Source: Phycisphaerae bacterium (GTDB taxonomy: Bacteria; Chloroflexota; Anaerolineae; 4572-78; J111). Taken from it: DNA of 64,000 nucleotides. The notes below the pieces were generated by a model. It was not told the DNA's origin. It worked only from the letters and a program-made list of their open reading frames with translations, and did no database searches. Position numbers and translations under genes: made by a program. How positions within the stretch are numbered: the first letter of the stretch is position 1; every line of letters begins with the position of its first letter. Shown piece by piece: positions 26,062 to 34,901 of this stretch. The stretch lies in contig JANQQF010000087.1 of the NCBI GenBank assembly GCA_028285035.1, positions 1-64,000 of the forward strand, in the 5' to 3' direction.

Positions 26062-26361
26062 TCCAAACCTCCTTGCCTGACTAATGACTAACTGTTCTAT
26101 AAAAAGCATACCTTAAGACAATTACGGATGTTGGTAAAGCTCATACGATTTTTTGGAAATGATCAAATTGTATCGATTTTGTAAGTTGTGATCTAAAATT
26201 TGTAGAAATATTTTCCTAACAAACTACGATAATTCGTAACTTAATTACAGTTCCTTGGCATGTTCACTTCTTATAATGTACACTATCAAAGGAGTAGTAC
26301 TATCTTTAAATCTCCTCTGTACAATTATGACCAGTAATTAGAACCAACCGGAGCTTTAACT
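26062..26361. other. Divergent promoter region before the STAND/NB-ARC gene
   Basis: About 300 AT-rich bases. A TATAAT at 26272-26277 is a plausible -10 for the gene at 26362, although no good -35 lies at the expected distance. Nothing else supported. Confidence 0.4.
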
Positions 26362-28668
26362 ATGTCTAATTCAGAATTTAAGCAACTTCTTAAAGAAGGT
26401 ATTGACAGCATTGCTAATCGGCAAAGCAAAAAGGTACGAGCCATTGAAGAAGAAATTGGCGAGTCCTTGCACGTGTCATATCACACTGTACAACGCTGGA
26501 AGCGAGGCTTTGTGCCCAATGATATGGAACGCCTTGAGTTTTTAGTTGGTTACTGTCAACAATACGGACGTGTTGATCGCCGCTGGGCCCATCGATTTCT
26601 GACCCAGGCGCGTCATCCTGCCCCAGAGGCAGTGGTTGAGCGCGCTTTTACCGATGAGGCAGGGGAAACAAAAACGAAGGATGTGCCCAGAGTTCGGCAC
26701 AATCTGCCCCCACGTTATGGTGAATTCATTGGCCGGGAAGCTGAAGTAGCTCGGGTATTAGAGTGGGTCAAGACTTCGCGGTGGCCCTTAGCCTCCATCG
26801 AAGGGATGGGTGGCATTGGTAAAACGAGCTTGGCTATTGAAACAGCTCACCGTTGTCTACCAGGTGATCAGCTTGCCATCGAAAACCCATTTGAAGCCGT
26901 CATATGGACATCAGCCCGCGACCAACCTGACTTTGATCTCAATTTGGAGCAAGTCCTCGACGCCGTGGCCCATGTATTGGATTACACCTACCTTCTCCAA
27001 CTGCCCCTCGATCAAAAAAGTAAAGCAATTGATAAATTGCTACGTAATCACCGCGCATTAGTCATTGTAGACAACTTTGAAACGATTACCGATTTAACAT
27101 TGGTCAAATTTCTTGAGCAAATGCCAGAACCTAGTCTGGCCTTAATCACCTCACGATACAAACAGTTACGTCGCGTTTGGGATATTCCCCTTTATGGTTT
27201 GAAAGACGAAGAAATTCTAACGTTGATTCGGCGGCACGGCTATCGAATTGGTTTAAATATTGTCGCGAATGCTGATGATGACACACTCAGTCGCCTGGCG
27301 GCGGCAACTGGGAATAACCCTAAAGCAGTTGAGCTTTCGCTAGGGCTTATCAAGCAAAAAGGGCTTCCATTTAATACCGTTGTCGATGAGCTATTCCAAG
27401 CCAGCCAGGTCGTTGAAGAGGTCTTCGATTACATATTTATTGAAGCTTGGAATTTGCTTGATCAAAAAAGCCGACAAGTTTTATTAGCAATGCCCCTATT
27501 TGTCTCAACAGCTAGTCGAGGTGCCTTGTCTACAGTTTCGGGAGTCGATGGATTTAATTTGCACAAAGCGATTGAAAAATTAGTTGGCATGTCTATGCTA
27601 GAGGCGTCAGAGGCCTTGGACCTGACCCAACAGCGTTACAGTATGCATCCCTTAACCCAGGCATTTGCCCGCAACCAGTTGGGAATTGATATATTCTTAA
27701 ACCCAGTAGATCGACAAAATGGACAAACGCCAGCCATCTTTAATATTGATGAGCTAAAAGTATCCTTCTATCACTACTTTGCAGCCTGGGCGGAGGCGGA
27801 AGCAGGCACACAATTTTGGGACTTTGTGTCGTGGGGAATGGAGCGTTATGAGCAAATCAATATAGAACTCACCAACTTAATGCTTAGCCTGAATTGGGCC
27901 TACGAACACAAAAATTGGCCTGATGTGTTAACCTTAGCCAAGGTTATCGTTCACCCAACCTATTATCAAGGCCAACTCAACAAGCGCTTGTTGTGTAGTG
28001 AGTATGCCTTAAAGGCCGCCCAACAATTAGGCATTGTTGAAGATCAAATTTGGTTTGCTATTCAGGGTTTTGCCTCAATTTATCTTCTTCGAGGTGACTA
28101 TGTCAACACGAAAAAATATCTAAAATATGGCTTGAAATTGGCCAAAGAACACGGGTTAGCCGATGCGATTGCCTTGGGTGAAACATATTATGGATATATG
28201 GATATGCAGAAAGGCAAACTCGCCGAAGCTCAAGCTCATATTGATCTCGCTCTCAATTCAGCCCAAGACCCGCTTTTCCGCTATCGCGCTCACCACGCTG
28301 CGGGGCACATTGCTCGTCAAAAAGAAAACTATGAAGAGGCCCGAGATTACTATTTCAAGAGTTCCGAATTTTTAGATGATGCCAACTATATGGATACTTC
28401 CGATGTTTGGCTAGGCTTCACAAAGTTAGGGCAAAAGAAGTATGACAAAGCGGCCCGATATTTCCGAACTTATCTTGACTCTCATCAAAACTATGGGAAC
28501 AAACGCGTATTGGGGATGGCTAAATTGGGGATGGCCCAATATTATGAAATCAGGGGAGACCTGCCCGAAGCCAGAATTTTTGCTCAAGAAGCCTACAATA
28601 TCTTGTACTCAATGAATGCCCATTGGGAGATGAAGCAAGTGACTGAATTGCTGGAGCGACTGGGCTAA
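26362..28668 (+). CDS. HTH-NB-ARC (STAND) ATPase with TPR repeats
   Basis: 768 aa. The N-terminal 60 residues form a helix-turn-helix-like unit (EEEIGESLHVSYHTVQRWKRGF). The NTPase begins with PPRYGEFIGREAEVARVLEWV and has P-loop GMGGIGKTS (about 149-157), Walker B ALVIVDNFE and the TSR sensor (ALITSRYKQL), as in NB-ARC proteins. A winged-helix-like part (VLLAMPLFVSTASRGALS) and about six TPR-like repeats (540-765) follow. Such proteins are ATP-switched regulators, and some act in phage defence. With an HTH at the front, transcription control is the simpler view. A terminator follows at 28715-28757. Confidence 0.82.
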   Translation: MSNSEFKQLLKEGIDSIANRQSKKVRAIEEEIGESLHVSYHTVQRWKRGFVPNDMERLEFLVGYCQQYGRVDRRWAHRFLTQARHPAPEAVVERAFTDEAGETKTKDVPRVRHNLPPRYGEFIGREAEVARVLEWVKTSRWPLASIEGMGGIGKTSLAIETAHRCLPGDQLAIENPFEAVIWTSARDQPDFDLNLEQVLDAVAHVLDYTYLLQLPLDQKSKAIDKLLRNHRALVIVDNFETITDLTLVKFLEQMPEPSLALITSRYKQLRRVWDIPLYGLKDEEILTLIRRHGYRIGLNIVANADDDTLSRLAAATGNNPKAVELSLGLIKQKGLPFNTVVDELFQASQVVEEVFDYIFIEAWNLLDQKSRQVLLAMPLFVSTASRGALSTVSGVDGFNLHKAIEKLVGMSMLEASEALDLTQQRYSMHPLTQAFARNQLGIDIFLNPVDRQNGQTPAIFNIDELKVSFYHYFAAWAEAEAGTQFWDFVSWGMERYEQINIELTNLMLSLNWAYEHKNWPDVLTLAKVIVHPTYYQGQLNKRLLCSEYALKAAQQLGIVEDQIWFAIQGFASIYLLRGDYVNTKKYLKYGLKLAKEHGLADAIALGETYYGYMDMQKGKLAEAQAHIDLALNSAQDPLFRYRAHHAAGHIARQKENYEEARDYYFKSSEFLDDANYMDTSDVWLGFTKLGQKKYDKAARYFRTYLDSHQNYGNKRVLGMAKLGMAQYYEIRGDLPEARIFAQEAYNILYSMNAHWEMKQVTELLERLG

Positions 28669-28714
28669 GGCCAAAAACAAAAAGATTCATAAAAATTTAT
28701 AGTAGCGGAAACTC

Positions 28715-28757
28715 AAAAAAGCTCTGTAGCGTCTTAACAGCGTTGCAGGGCTTTTTG
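28715..28757 (+). terminator. Terminator after the STAND gene
   Basis: AAAAAGCTCTG... (28716-28731) pairs with ...CAGGGCTTTTT (28741-28756), with two G-T pairs and one mismatch. The T run lies within the 3' arm. Confidence 0.65.
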
Positions 28758-28899
28758 TATAGAAAAAGCACACCAACTCACCGACTGAATACCTAGATTG
28801 CAAAGCCTCATCGCCTATGTTAAACTAAATCAACCTGATCTGAGATGCAGTTCACTGCGCGAAAAATCAGGCCAATTTGAACCATTGGAACAAAACAAA

Positions 28900-30099
28900 A
28901 TGAGAAATCTCTTACCTAATCAATCTTTGAAAGCACAGAGAAAAAGCACCTACATACCTCATCAATTTGTGCCACTAATCATAGCTCCGTCTGCCTTTCA
29001 AACCAACGATTGGTTTATCCCAACCATCATTACGGCTATGGTCATTATTCTGATTTTAATCGTCATCATTGTCGTTTTGCTGTACATCATTCGCCGTCAG
29101 GCAACCAATAAAGATGAACAGCCTCGTTCTCAATCAGCCTCACCAGCCCCGGCAGTTCAATCTAATGTATCAACTCTGCCTTCGATGCCTAAGGTTGACT
29201 CTGAACATGAACAAACTGCACAATCATTGCCTCAAGCCAAGAAGGATGATGATCAAACAGATCCTAGCTTACAGAGAAAACACCCTTCAGGTGAAGCAAC
29301 GGTCCAAACTCATCCGATTTCAGGACAACGGCCAGAAAATATTGCCTGGCAAATCGCAGGATTAACTGACGTGGGCCTTAAACGCGAAATTAATGAAGAT
29401 CGGTTTGTTATGCTCGAAGCAGCCACGACAGACCAAACGCCCTGTGGATTGTACATTGTTGCGGATGGGATGGGCGGCCATGAACATGGTGAGGTTGCCA
29501 GTAAATTAACAATCGATACCATTCAAGCCAGATTCGATCAAACGACATTTGCGAACAATGATTATGAAGGCTGGATGAAAGAGGCGATTAATGCGGCAAA
29601 CTCAACGGTCATTGCCCACCAAAGCAACGGGGCAGAAGGCGGCTTAAAGATGGGCTCAACGTTGGTGATGGCCCTTGTCGTCGGCAACAAAGCCTACATT
29701 GCTAATGTGGGAGACAGCCGCGCCTATCAACTAAATCAAGAAACTATCAGTCAAATCAGTGTCGACCACTCCTTGGTTGAGCGTCTCATTCAACTCGGCC
29801 AAATTACTCGCGAAGAAGCCCGCACCCATAATCAGCGAAATGTTATTTATAGCACCATCGGCGACCCCAAAGCCAAGCTACAAATCGGCTTCTACCAAGT
29901 CACCCTCCAGCCTGGAGACCGTTTGCTTCTTTGTTCCGATGGATTGACCGGGATGTTGACTGACGAGCAATTACTAAATATCAATCACAGTACCCAAGCC
30001 CTCGATGAAGCCTGTAAAATCCTCATCAAAGCTGCCAATGCTTCTGGCGGCGAAGATAATATCACCGCGATTTTAGTTGAGATGAATGGCTCATCATAA
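28900..30099 (+). CDS. Membrane-anchored PP2C-type Ser/Thr phosphatase
   Basis: 399 aa from ATG 28900; earlier in-frame starts are TTG only. One membrane helix lies at about 44-66 (IITAMVIILILIVIIVVLLYIIRR). A disordered Gln/Pro/Ser spacer follows, then a PP2C domain (about 155-396). Metal and catalytic blocks: TDVGLKREINEDRF, VADGMGGHEHGEVAS, VGDSRAY, LLCSDGLTGML and GGEDNITAILV. It reverses phosphorylation by Hanks-type kinases at the membrane. No Ser/Thr kinase gene is in the window, which is unusual because these often adjoin. The ribosome site is weak. Confidence 0.88.
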   Translation: MRNLLPNQSLKAQRKSTYIPHQFVPLIIAPSAFQTNDWFIPTIITAMVIILILIVIIVVLLYIIRRQATNKDEQPRSQSASPAPAVQSNVSTLPSMPKVDSEHEQTAQSLPQAKKDDDQTDPSLQRKHPSGEATVQTHPISGQRPENIAWQIAGLTDVGLKREINEDRFVMLEAATTDQTPCGLYIVADGMGGHEHGEVASKLTIDTIQARFDQTTFANNDYEGWMKEAINAANSTVIAHQSNGAEGGLKMGSTLVMALVVGNKAYIANVGDSRAYQLNQETISQISVDHSLVERLIQLGQITREEARTHNQRNVIYSTIGDPKAKLQIGFYQVTLQPGDRLLLCSDGLTGMLTDEQLLNINHSTQALDEACKILIKAANASGGEDNITAILVEMNGSS

Positions 30100-30230
30100 G
30101 GCTGACCATATAAAAAAGTATGATTGGACGCCACACCAAAAATGGGTAAAATACCCGCCATCCTAGAATTATTCTAGCACCGAAAGAATACAAACCAGCT
30201 AATATCCGCTATTTTCGAAGGAGAATATAA

Positions 30231-32420
30231 ATGCAAGCTGATAAATCCGTCCGATCAACCTGCCCCTATTGTGGCGTAGGTTGTCAGGTCACACTTAACG
30301 TCAAGGATGATCACATCATCCGGATTGACGCGCCATTCGATGCCGCGCCAAACTACGGACGCTTGTGCGTTAAAGGGCGTTTCGGCACTGATTACGTCCA
30401 TCACCCCGATCGACTGTCTAAACCACTCATTCGAAAAGCCCCCTCTACACCAGGCCATCGAACCGCCGCAAACTCGCCTGATGACTGGAAAGAAGTCTCC
30501 TGGGACGAAGCCCTCGATTTTGCCGCAGAAGGGTTAGCCCGCATTTATAAAACCTACGGCTCCGATGCGATCACCGCAAACGCCTGCGCTAAAGCCACCA
30601 ACGAAGAAAATTATCTGCATATGAAAATGATGCGCGGGGTACTCGGCACAAACAACGTCGATCACTGCGCCCGCCTCTGCCACGCCGGCAGTGTGACCGG
30701 GTTACAATTGGCCATCGGCTCCAGCGCGATGAGCAACTCGATTGCCGAGATGAAAGATCTTGAATGCTTTATTGTTACCGGTAGTAATACCTCTGAAACC
30801 CACCCTGTCATCAGCACCTTCCTCAAACAAGCTGTCACTCAAAACGGGGCCAAACTCATTGTTGTCGACCCTCGTCAAACTGAAATGGCCCGTATGGCTG
30901 ATTTGTGGTTACAGCAAAAGCCTGGGACCGACGTTGCTGTATTCAACGCAATGGCCCACGTTATCGTCAACGAAAAACTGTACAACACTGACTTCATCAA
31001 CGAACGAACCGAAGGCTTTAGCGATTACATCGAAAGCCTCGAAGAAAAAACACCAGAGTGGGCTGAAGGCATTAGCGGTGTTCCCGCTGATAAAATCCGC
31101 CAGGCGGCGCGAATGTACGCTGAGGCTGGCCGAGCGGCCTTCTACTGGGGAATGGGCATCAGCCAAAGCACACACGGAACAGACAACACCCTGACCTTGA
31201 CCAATCTCGCTCTGATGACAGGGCACGTTGGTAAGGCGGGCACCGGCCTGAATCCGCTGCGCGGCCAGAACAACGTCCAGGGCTGTTCAGACTCAGGCGG
31301 ATTGCCCAACGTTTACACAGCCTATCAAAAGGTCACTGACGAAGACACCCGTCAAAAGTTCCAAGAATACTGGTATGGCTCAGGCACTGATCGCAAATTG
31401 CCGGAAATTCCTGGCCTCACCGTCACCGAAATGGTTGACGGCATTTTGACCGACAAGGTCAAAGGTTGGTGGGTAATGGGCGAAAATCCAATGATGAGCG
31501 AGCCAAACTTACGCCACGCGCAAGAAGCGATTGAGCAACTTGAGTTCTTTGTCGCTCAGGATATCTTCTTCAACGAATCTAACGTCTTCGCGGATGTTAT
31601 TTTGCCAGCTGCCGCCTTTGCTGAAAAAGACGGTACCTTCACCAATTCTGACCGCCGCGTCCAGCGTGTTCGCAAAGCCGTTCCACCCGTTGGGGAGTCT
31701 CGGGCCGATTGGGAAATCATCTGCGATTTGGCTAAACGTATCGAAGCTAAGTTAGGTTTAAGCACTGCAGGCTGGGACTTTAGCCATCCTTCCGAAATTT
31801 GGGAAGAGATGCGCCAATTGACCCCGGACTTCGGCGGTATCGATTATGATCGCCTAGAGCGTGAGGGCGGCGTTCATTGGCCCTGCCCCGACTTCGATCA
31901 TCCGGGCACGCCCTATCTCTTCGAAGATGAGTTCCCTAGTGGTCGCGGCAAATTTATCGAAGTGGATTACGGCACCGAAAGTGAATTGCCGGATGAAGAA
32001 TATCCGCTCTCTTTGAGTACAGGCCGTGTGCTGTACCACTGGCACGGGGGCACAATGACCCGACCTTCAGCCTTGAACAGCATTTGGCCTGAGTGTACGG
32101 TTGAGATGCATCCAAATGATGGGGCGCGTCTCGGTCTGAAAACTGGTGACTGGGTTGATCTTTCGTCACGGCGCGGCACCATCACCGTTCGGACGATGAT
32201 TACAGGCCGCTCACCAGAAGGCACGGTCTTTATTCCGTTCCACTTCGCCGAAGCCGCTGCCAATGTTTTGACCGACAATCGTATCGACAAGCGGGCCAAA
32301 ATTCCAGATTACAAGGTCTGTGGGGTCAGAGTTGAAAAAGCGGCCCAAGTGCCCGACCGAGATGGCGCAGACATTCCGCTAGAAGATCGCGGCGCGATTA
32401 AGGATATGGTCATCGCCTAA
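30231..32420 (+). CDS. Molybdopterin oxidoreductase, formate dehydrogenase alpha-like
   Basis: 729 aa of the FdhF/FdhA type. The N-terminal 4Fe-4S cluster is bound by C11, C14, C18 and C46 (CPYCGVGCQ, RLCVKG). The active-site position that is Sec in E. coli FdhF is C146 here (NVDHCARLCHAGSV). The Gly-rich cofactor-binding blocks GHVGKAGTGLNPLRGQNNVQG and the C-terminal molydopterin dinucleotide domain (LSTGRVLYHWHGGTMTRPS) are present. It probably oxidises formate or reduces CO2. There is no Tat signal and no adjacent Fe-S, NAD or quinone subunit, so the electron partner is unknown. AAGGAG precedes ATG 30231 and a terminator follows. The nearest metabolic neighbours are F420 genes. Confidence 0.87.
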   Translation: MQADKSVRSTCPYCGVGCQVTLNVKDDHIIRIDAPFDAAPNYGRLCVKGRFGTDYVHHPDRLSKPLIRKAPSTPGHRTAANSPDDWKEVSWDEALDFAAEGLARIYKTYGSDAITANACAKATNEENYLHMKMMRGVLGTNNVDHCARLCHAGSVTGLQLAIGSSAMSNSIAEMKDLECFIVTGSNTSETHPVISTFLKQAVTQNGAKLIVVDPRQTEMARMADLWLQQKPGTDVAVFNAMAHVIVNEKLYNTDFINERTEGFSDYIESLEEKTPEWAEGISGVPADKIRQAARMYAEAGRAAFYWGMGISQSTHGTDNTLTLTNLALMTGHVGKAGTGLNPLRGQNNVQGCSDSGGLPNVYTAYQKVTDEDTRQKFQEYWYGSGTDRKLPEIPGLTVTEMVDGILTDKVKGWWVMGENPMMSEPNLRHAQEAIEQLEFFVAQDIFFNESNVFADVILPAAAFAEKDGTFTNSDRRVQRVRKAVPPVGESRADWEIICDLAKRIEAKLGLSTAGWDFSHPSEIWEEMRQLTPDFGGIDYDRLEREGGVHWPCPDFDHPGTPYLFEDEFPSGRGKFIEVDYGTESELPDEEYPLSLSTGRVLYHWHGGTMTRPSALNSIWPECTVEMHPNDGARLGLKTGDWVDLSSRRGTITVRTMITGRSPEGTVFIPFHFAEAAANVLTDNRIDKRAKIPDYKVCGVRVEKAAQVPDRDGADIPLEDRGAIKDMVIA

Positions 32421-32462
32421 CAAAGTCGGTAAAAAATCACCAATCACTATTTACAATTACCC

Positions 32463-32491
32463 AAGCCACGCTTGTTCTAAGCGTGGCTTTT
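32463..32491 (+). terminator. Terminator after the formate dehydrogenase-like gene
   Basis: A perfect 11-bp stem AAGCCACGCTT/AAGCGTGGCTT (32463-32473/32479-32489) with a 5-nt loop is followed by TT and C-interrupted Ts. Confidence 0.8.
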
Positions 32492-32501
32492 CTCGTATAA
32501 T
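32472..32501 (+). promoter_or_regulatory. Possible promoter inside the terminator, driving the glycosyltransferase gene
   Basis: TATAAT at 32496-32501 is a consensus -10, with TTGTTC 18 bp upstream (32472-32477) inside the terminator loop. Transcription would start about 10-15 bases before ATG 32521, giving a very short leader. The -35 match is weak. Confidence 0.4.
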
Positions 32502-32520
32502 GCGCCTGAGGCAATCAGGA

Positions 32521-34053
32521 ATGGACAAACTTTTTCGACAACTCAAAACGTCGCCACTTGCGGCCATGTGCGGGGGAAGTGCCCTCATTTATCTGGCTAT
32601 TTTTACCCTCCGTTTTCCACTATTTCGTACCTACAACATCATTCCTCCCGTCGATTATACAAAACTCACAGGCTATTCATCGTTTGGGCTAATTCTTTAT
32701 GTCATTGGCCTGGCTCTGCTGTTTTGGCTGTACATTCTGGCGATTCAACAAACCATTCAGCGTCGTGAAAAAGTGACCCCTCGTTTCGTTTTTAGTAGCA
32801 GCGCATTGCTCGCCCTGATCTCAATTTTCTCATATCCCCTCACTGCCATCGACCTTTTTATCTATGCCATTCGCACCCGAGGCTGGGCCTTGTACAATCT
32901 CAATCCTCTAGCCACCGCCCCCGAACTTCTGCCCAATGCTGATCCGTGGCTAGGTTTGGCCGCTGAGTGGGTGGATGCCCCCTCACCATACGGGCCAATC
33001 TGGGAAATCCTGTCACTAGGGGCCTTTTTTGTCAGTGGCGACAGCTTCCTCACCCACCTTCTCATCCTCAAAGCCCTGATGGCCCTTACCTATCTTGGCT
33101 GTGCTTGGCTCATCTATCTGATTTTGCAGGACATCCAGCCAAACTGGGCCACGGTTGGAGCCATTACCTTCGCGTGGAATCCGCTCGTCCTGATGGAAAG
33201 TGTGCAAAACGCCCACAATGATATCCTGATGATGTTCTTTTTGCTCGTTGGAGGCTGGCTTTTCGTACGATGGCATAAAAGTCAATCGAACAGCATTCTT
33301 TTTCTTTTTGGCCTAACCTTTGCCCTGTCCATTCTCGTTAAATTCGTCACCATCCTCATCCTACCCTTTTTTCTATTAGGTATTGCCACCCTACAACCAA
33401 CATGGTTACGTCGAGTCGCAATTCCAACCATCGTGGGCCTTTTCATTGGCGCAATCGTCGTCTTGGCGATGATACCGTTATGGCCAGGGTGGGAAAATTG
33501 GGCGGTCCTTACGGCAGGCAGGCAGGCCGGTCGATCTTTGCTGGCATTGCTAGTTTTGGGGTTGCGAGACTCACTGGGCACCAACGCTGCCTTTGATTTC
33601 GCTCGCAATCTTATTTTGGGCACGTTTGGCTTGATTTACCTCTATTTCCTGGCTCGCCCACTCCTAAAATTTTTCCGTCGTACGGCCAACGGAGTCTTTG
33701 ATAATCTTACTTTTTCCGAAATTATAACTCCAGCGTTTTATGTCCTGTTTTGGTATGTTCTCCTGGCCGCCCCTGTCTTTCACGCCTGGTATCTGTTATG
33801 GTTCTTTCCTCTAGCAACCCTGGTACTTCCCAAACAAAATTTACTCCTGCCCGCCATCGTATTTTCTGTGACTGCCCTCTTGATCATTCCCTACTTTGAA
33901 ACCATCCGAGTGTGGTATCCGTACCTACTCCGCAACCATTTCCTCGGCCATCTCATTGGTGTTCCGCTTCTCATTCTGCCTGTAGCCATCGCCGTCAGAT
34001 GGGCCATCGTTCGCCCCAATCCAATTAGCGGTCCGTCTCATTCTGAGGTATGA
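32521..34053 (+). CDS. Polytopic membrane glycosyltransferase (GT-C fold, mannosyltransferase-like)
   Basis: About 510 aa with 11-13 hydrophobic helices. The first outer loop contains YALRTR-like AIRTRGWALYNLNPLATAP and DAPSPYGPIWEI, and NAHNDILMM appears later. These resemble the MptB/GT87 type of polyprenol-phosphate-mannose-dependent transferases, which act on the outer face of the membrane. I chose ATG 32521 because the ATG at 32500 is part of the -10 box; neither has a good ribosome site, so the mRNA may be nearly leaderless. Sugar and acceptor are unknown; surface lipoglycan or glycoprotein synthesis is likely. It ends 32 nt before npdG. Confidence 0.72.
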   Translation: MDKLFRQLKTSPLAAMCGGSALIYLAIFTLRFPLFRTYNIIPPVDYTKLTGYSSFGLILYVIGLALLFWLYILAIQQTIQRREKVTPRFVFSSSALLALISIFSYPLTAIDLFIYAIRTRGWALYNLNPLATAPELLPNADPWLGLAAEWVDAPSPYGPIWEILSLGAFFVSGDSFLTHLLILKALMALTYLGCAWLIYLILQDIQPNWATVGAITFAWNPLVLMESVQNAHNDILMMFFLLVGGWLFVRWHKSQSNSILFLFGLTFALSILVKFVTILILPFFLLGIATLQPTWLRRVAIPTIVGLFIGAIVVLAMIPLWPGWENWAVLTAGRQAGRSLLALLVLGLRDSLGTNAAFDFARNLILGTFGLIYLYFLARPLLKFFRRTANGVFDNLTFSEIITPAFYVLFWYVLLAAPVFHAWYLLWFFPLATLVLPKQNLLLPAIVFSVTALLIIPYFETIRVWYPYLLRNHFLGHLIGVPLLILPVAIAVRWAIVRPNPISGPSHSEV

Positions 34054-34085
34054 TCTCAAAATATTTTTATCAAAGCGAGGTTACT

Positions 34086-34742
34086 ATGACAAAGACAGTA
34101 GCAGTTTTGGGTGGAACAGGAAATGAAGGGCCAGGGCTGGCTTTACGCTGGGCTAAATCTGGCAACTACAACGTAATTATTGGCTCGCGAAAGGCTGAAA
34201 AAGGAGAACGGGTTGCCACTGAATTAAATGAACAAATCGGTGAGCCACTGTTGCAAGGGATGGCCAACGACGATGCCGCCAAAGCCGCAGACATCTGTGT
34301 TTTAACCGTGCCATACAGTGCCCAAGGCCCCACATTGACGGCCTTGAAAGAATTGCTGCAAGGCAAAATTCTGGTCGATGTCACCGTCCCACTCAAGCCA
34401 CCAAAAGTGGCACGGGTAAATATCCCCGAAGGAATCTCAGCGGGATTGGAAGCACAAGCTATTCTTGGCGAAGGGGTGCAAGTCGTCTCAGCCTTCCAAA
34501 ATGTGGGAGCTACCCACCTGACCGAAGATGAAGGGCACATCGATTGTGATGTGCTTATCTGTGGGGATAACAAGGAAGCCAAGATCGAAGCGATTGCCTT
34601 AGCCGAAGCCGCCGGAATGCGCGGCATCGACGCTGGACCGCTCCAAAATAGCGTAGTCATCGAAGGTCTCACCTCTGTTCTCATCGGCATCAACATCCGC
34701 CACAAAGTCAAAGGCGCGGGGATTAAGATTACTGGAATTTAG
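34086..34742 (+). CDS. npdG: NADPH-dependent F420 reductase (F420H2:NADP oxidoreductase)
   Basis: 218 aa from ATG 34086, with GCGAGG five bases upstream. The Rossmann fold begins VAVLGGTGNEGPGLALRWA, followed by IIGSRKAEKGERVA, the usual NADP-phosphate-binding SRxxEK box. Family blocks VLTVPYSAQGPTL, LVDVTVPLKPP, VVSAFQNVGATHL and CDVLICGD follow, with GPLQNSVVIEGLTSVLIGINIRHK at the end. It moves hydride between coenzyme F420 and NADP in the cytosol. The cofE-like and nitroreductase genes just downstream complete a small F420 locus. A terminator-like hairpin lies between npdG and cofE. Confidence 0.9.
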   Translation: MTKTVAVLGGTGNEGPGLALRWAKSGNYNVIIGSRKAEKGERVATELNEQIGEPLLQGMANDDAAKAADICVLTVPYSAQGPTLTALKELLQGKILVDVTVPLKPPKVARVNIPEGISAGLEAQAILGEGVQVVSAFQNVGATHLTEDEGHIDCDVLICGDNKEAKIEAIALAEAAGMRGIDAGPLQNSVVIEGLTSVLIGINIRHKVKGAGIKITGI

Positions 34743-34793
34743 GGGGTGGAGAAATTTGTTCAGATTGAGGCATCTGGGGCCTGAGCAAAAGTT

Positions 34794-34834
34794 AGTGCGT
34801 AGAATGGAATTAATGTTAGGAACTACGCACTTTT
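34794..34834 (+). terminator. Terminator-like hairpin after npdG
   Basis: AGTGCGTAG (34794-34802) pairs perfectly with CTACGCACT (34823-34831). The 20-nt loop is long, and TTTT follows (to 34834). Confidence 0.5.
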
Positions 34835-34901
34835 CTCGTTTACAATTTTCTATATCGATCATCAATCAGCTTATGACTACGCGAATTTCAAGTACCAACT
34901 A

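Noticed and set aside
28798..28899. Longer N-terminus for the PP2C phosphatase from a TTG at 28798
   Set aside because: The added 34 residues overlap the tail of a terminator region and look non-coding; ATG 28900 gives a normal membrane-anchored PP2C.
33402..33623. Open frames antiparallel or shifted within the glycosyltransferase gene
   Set aside because: They are shadows of a gene with strong membrane-protein signal; none has a ribosome site or family motif.
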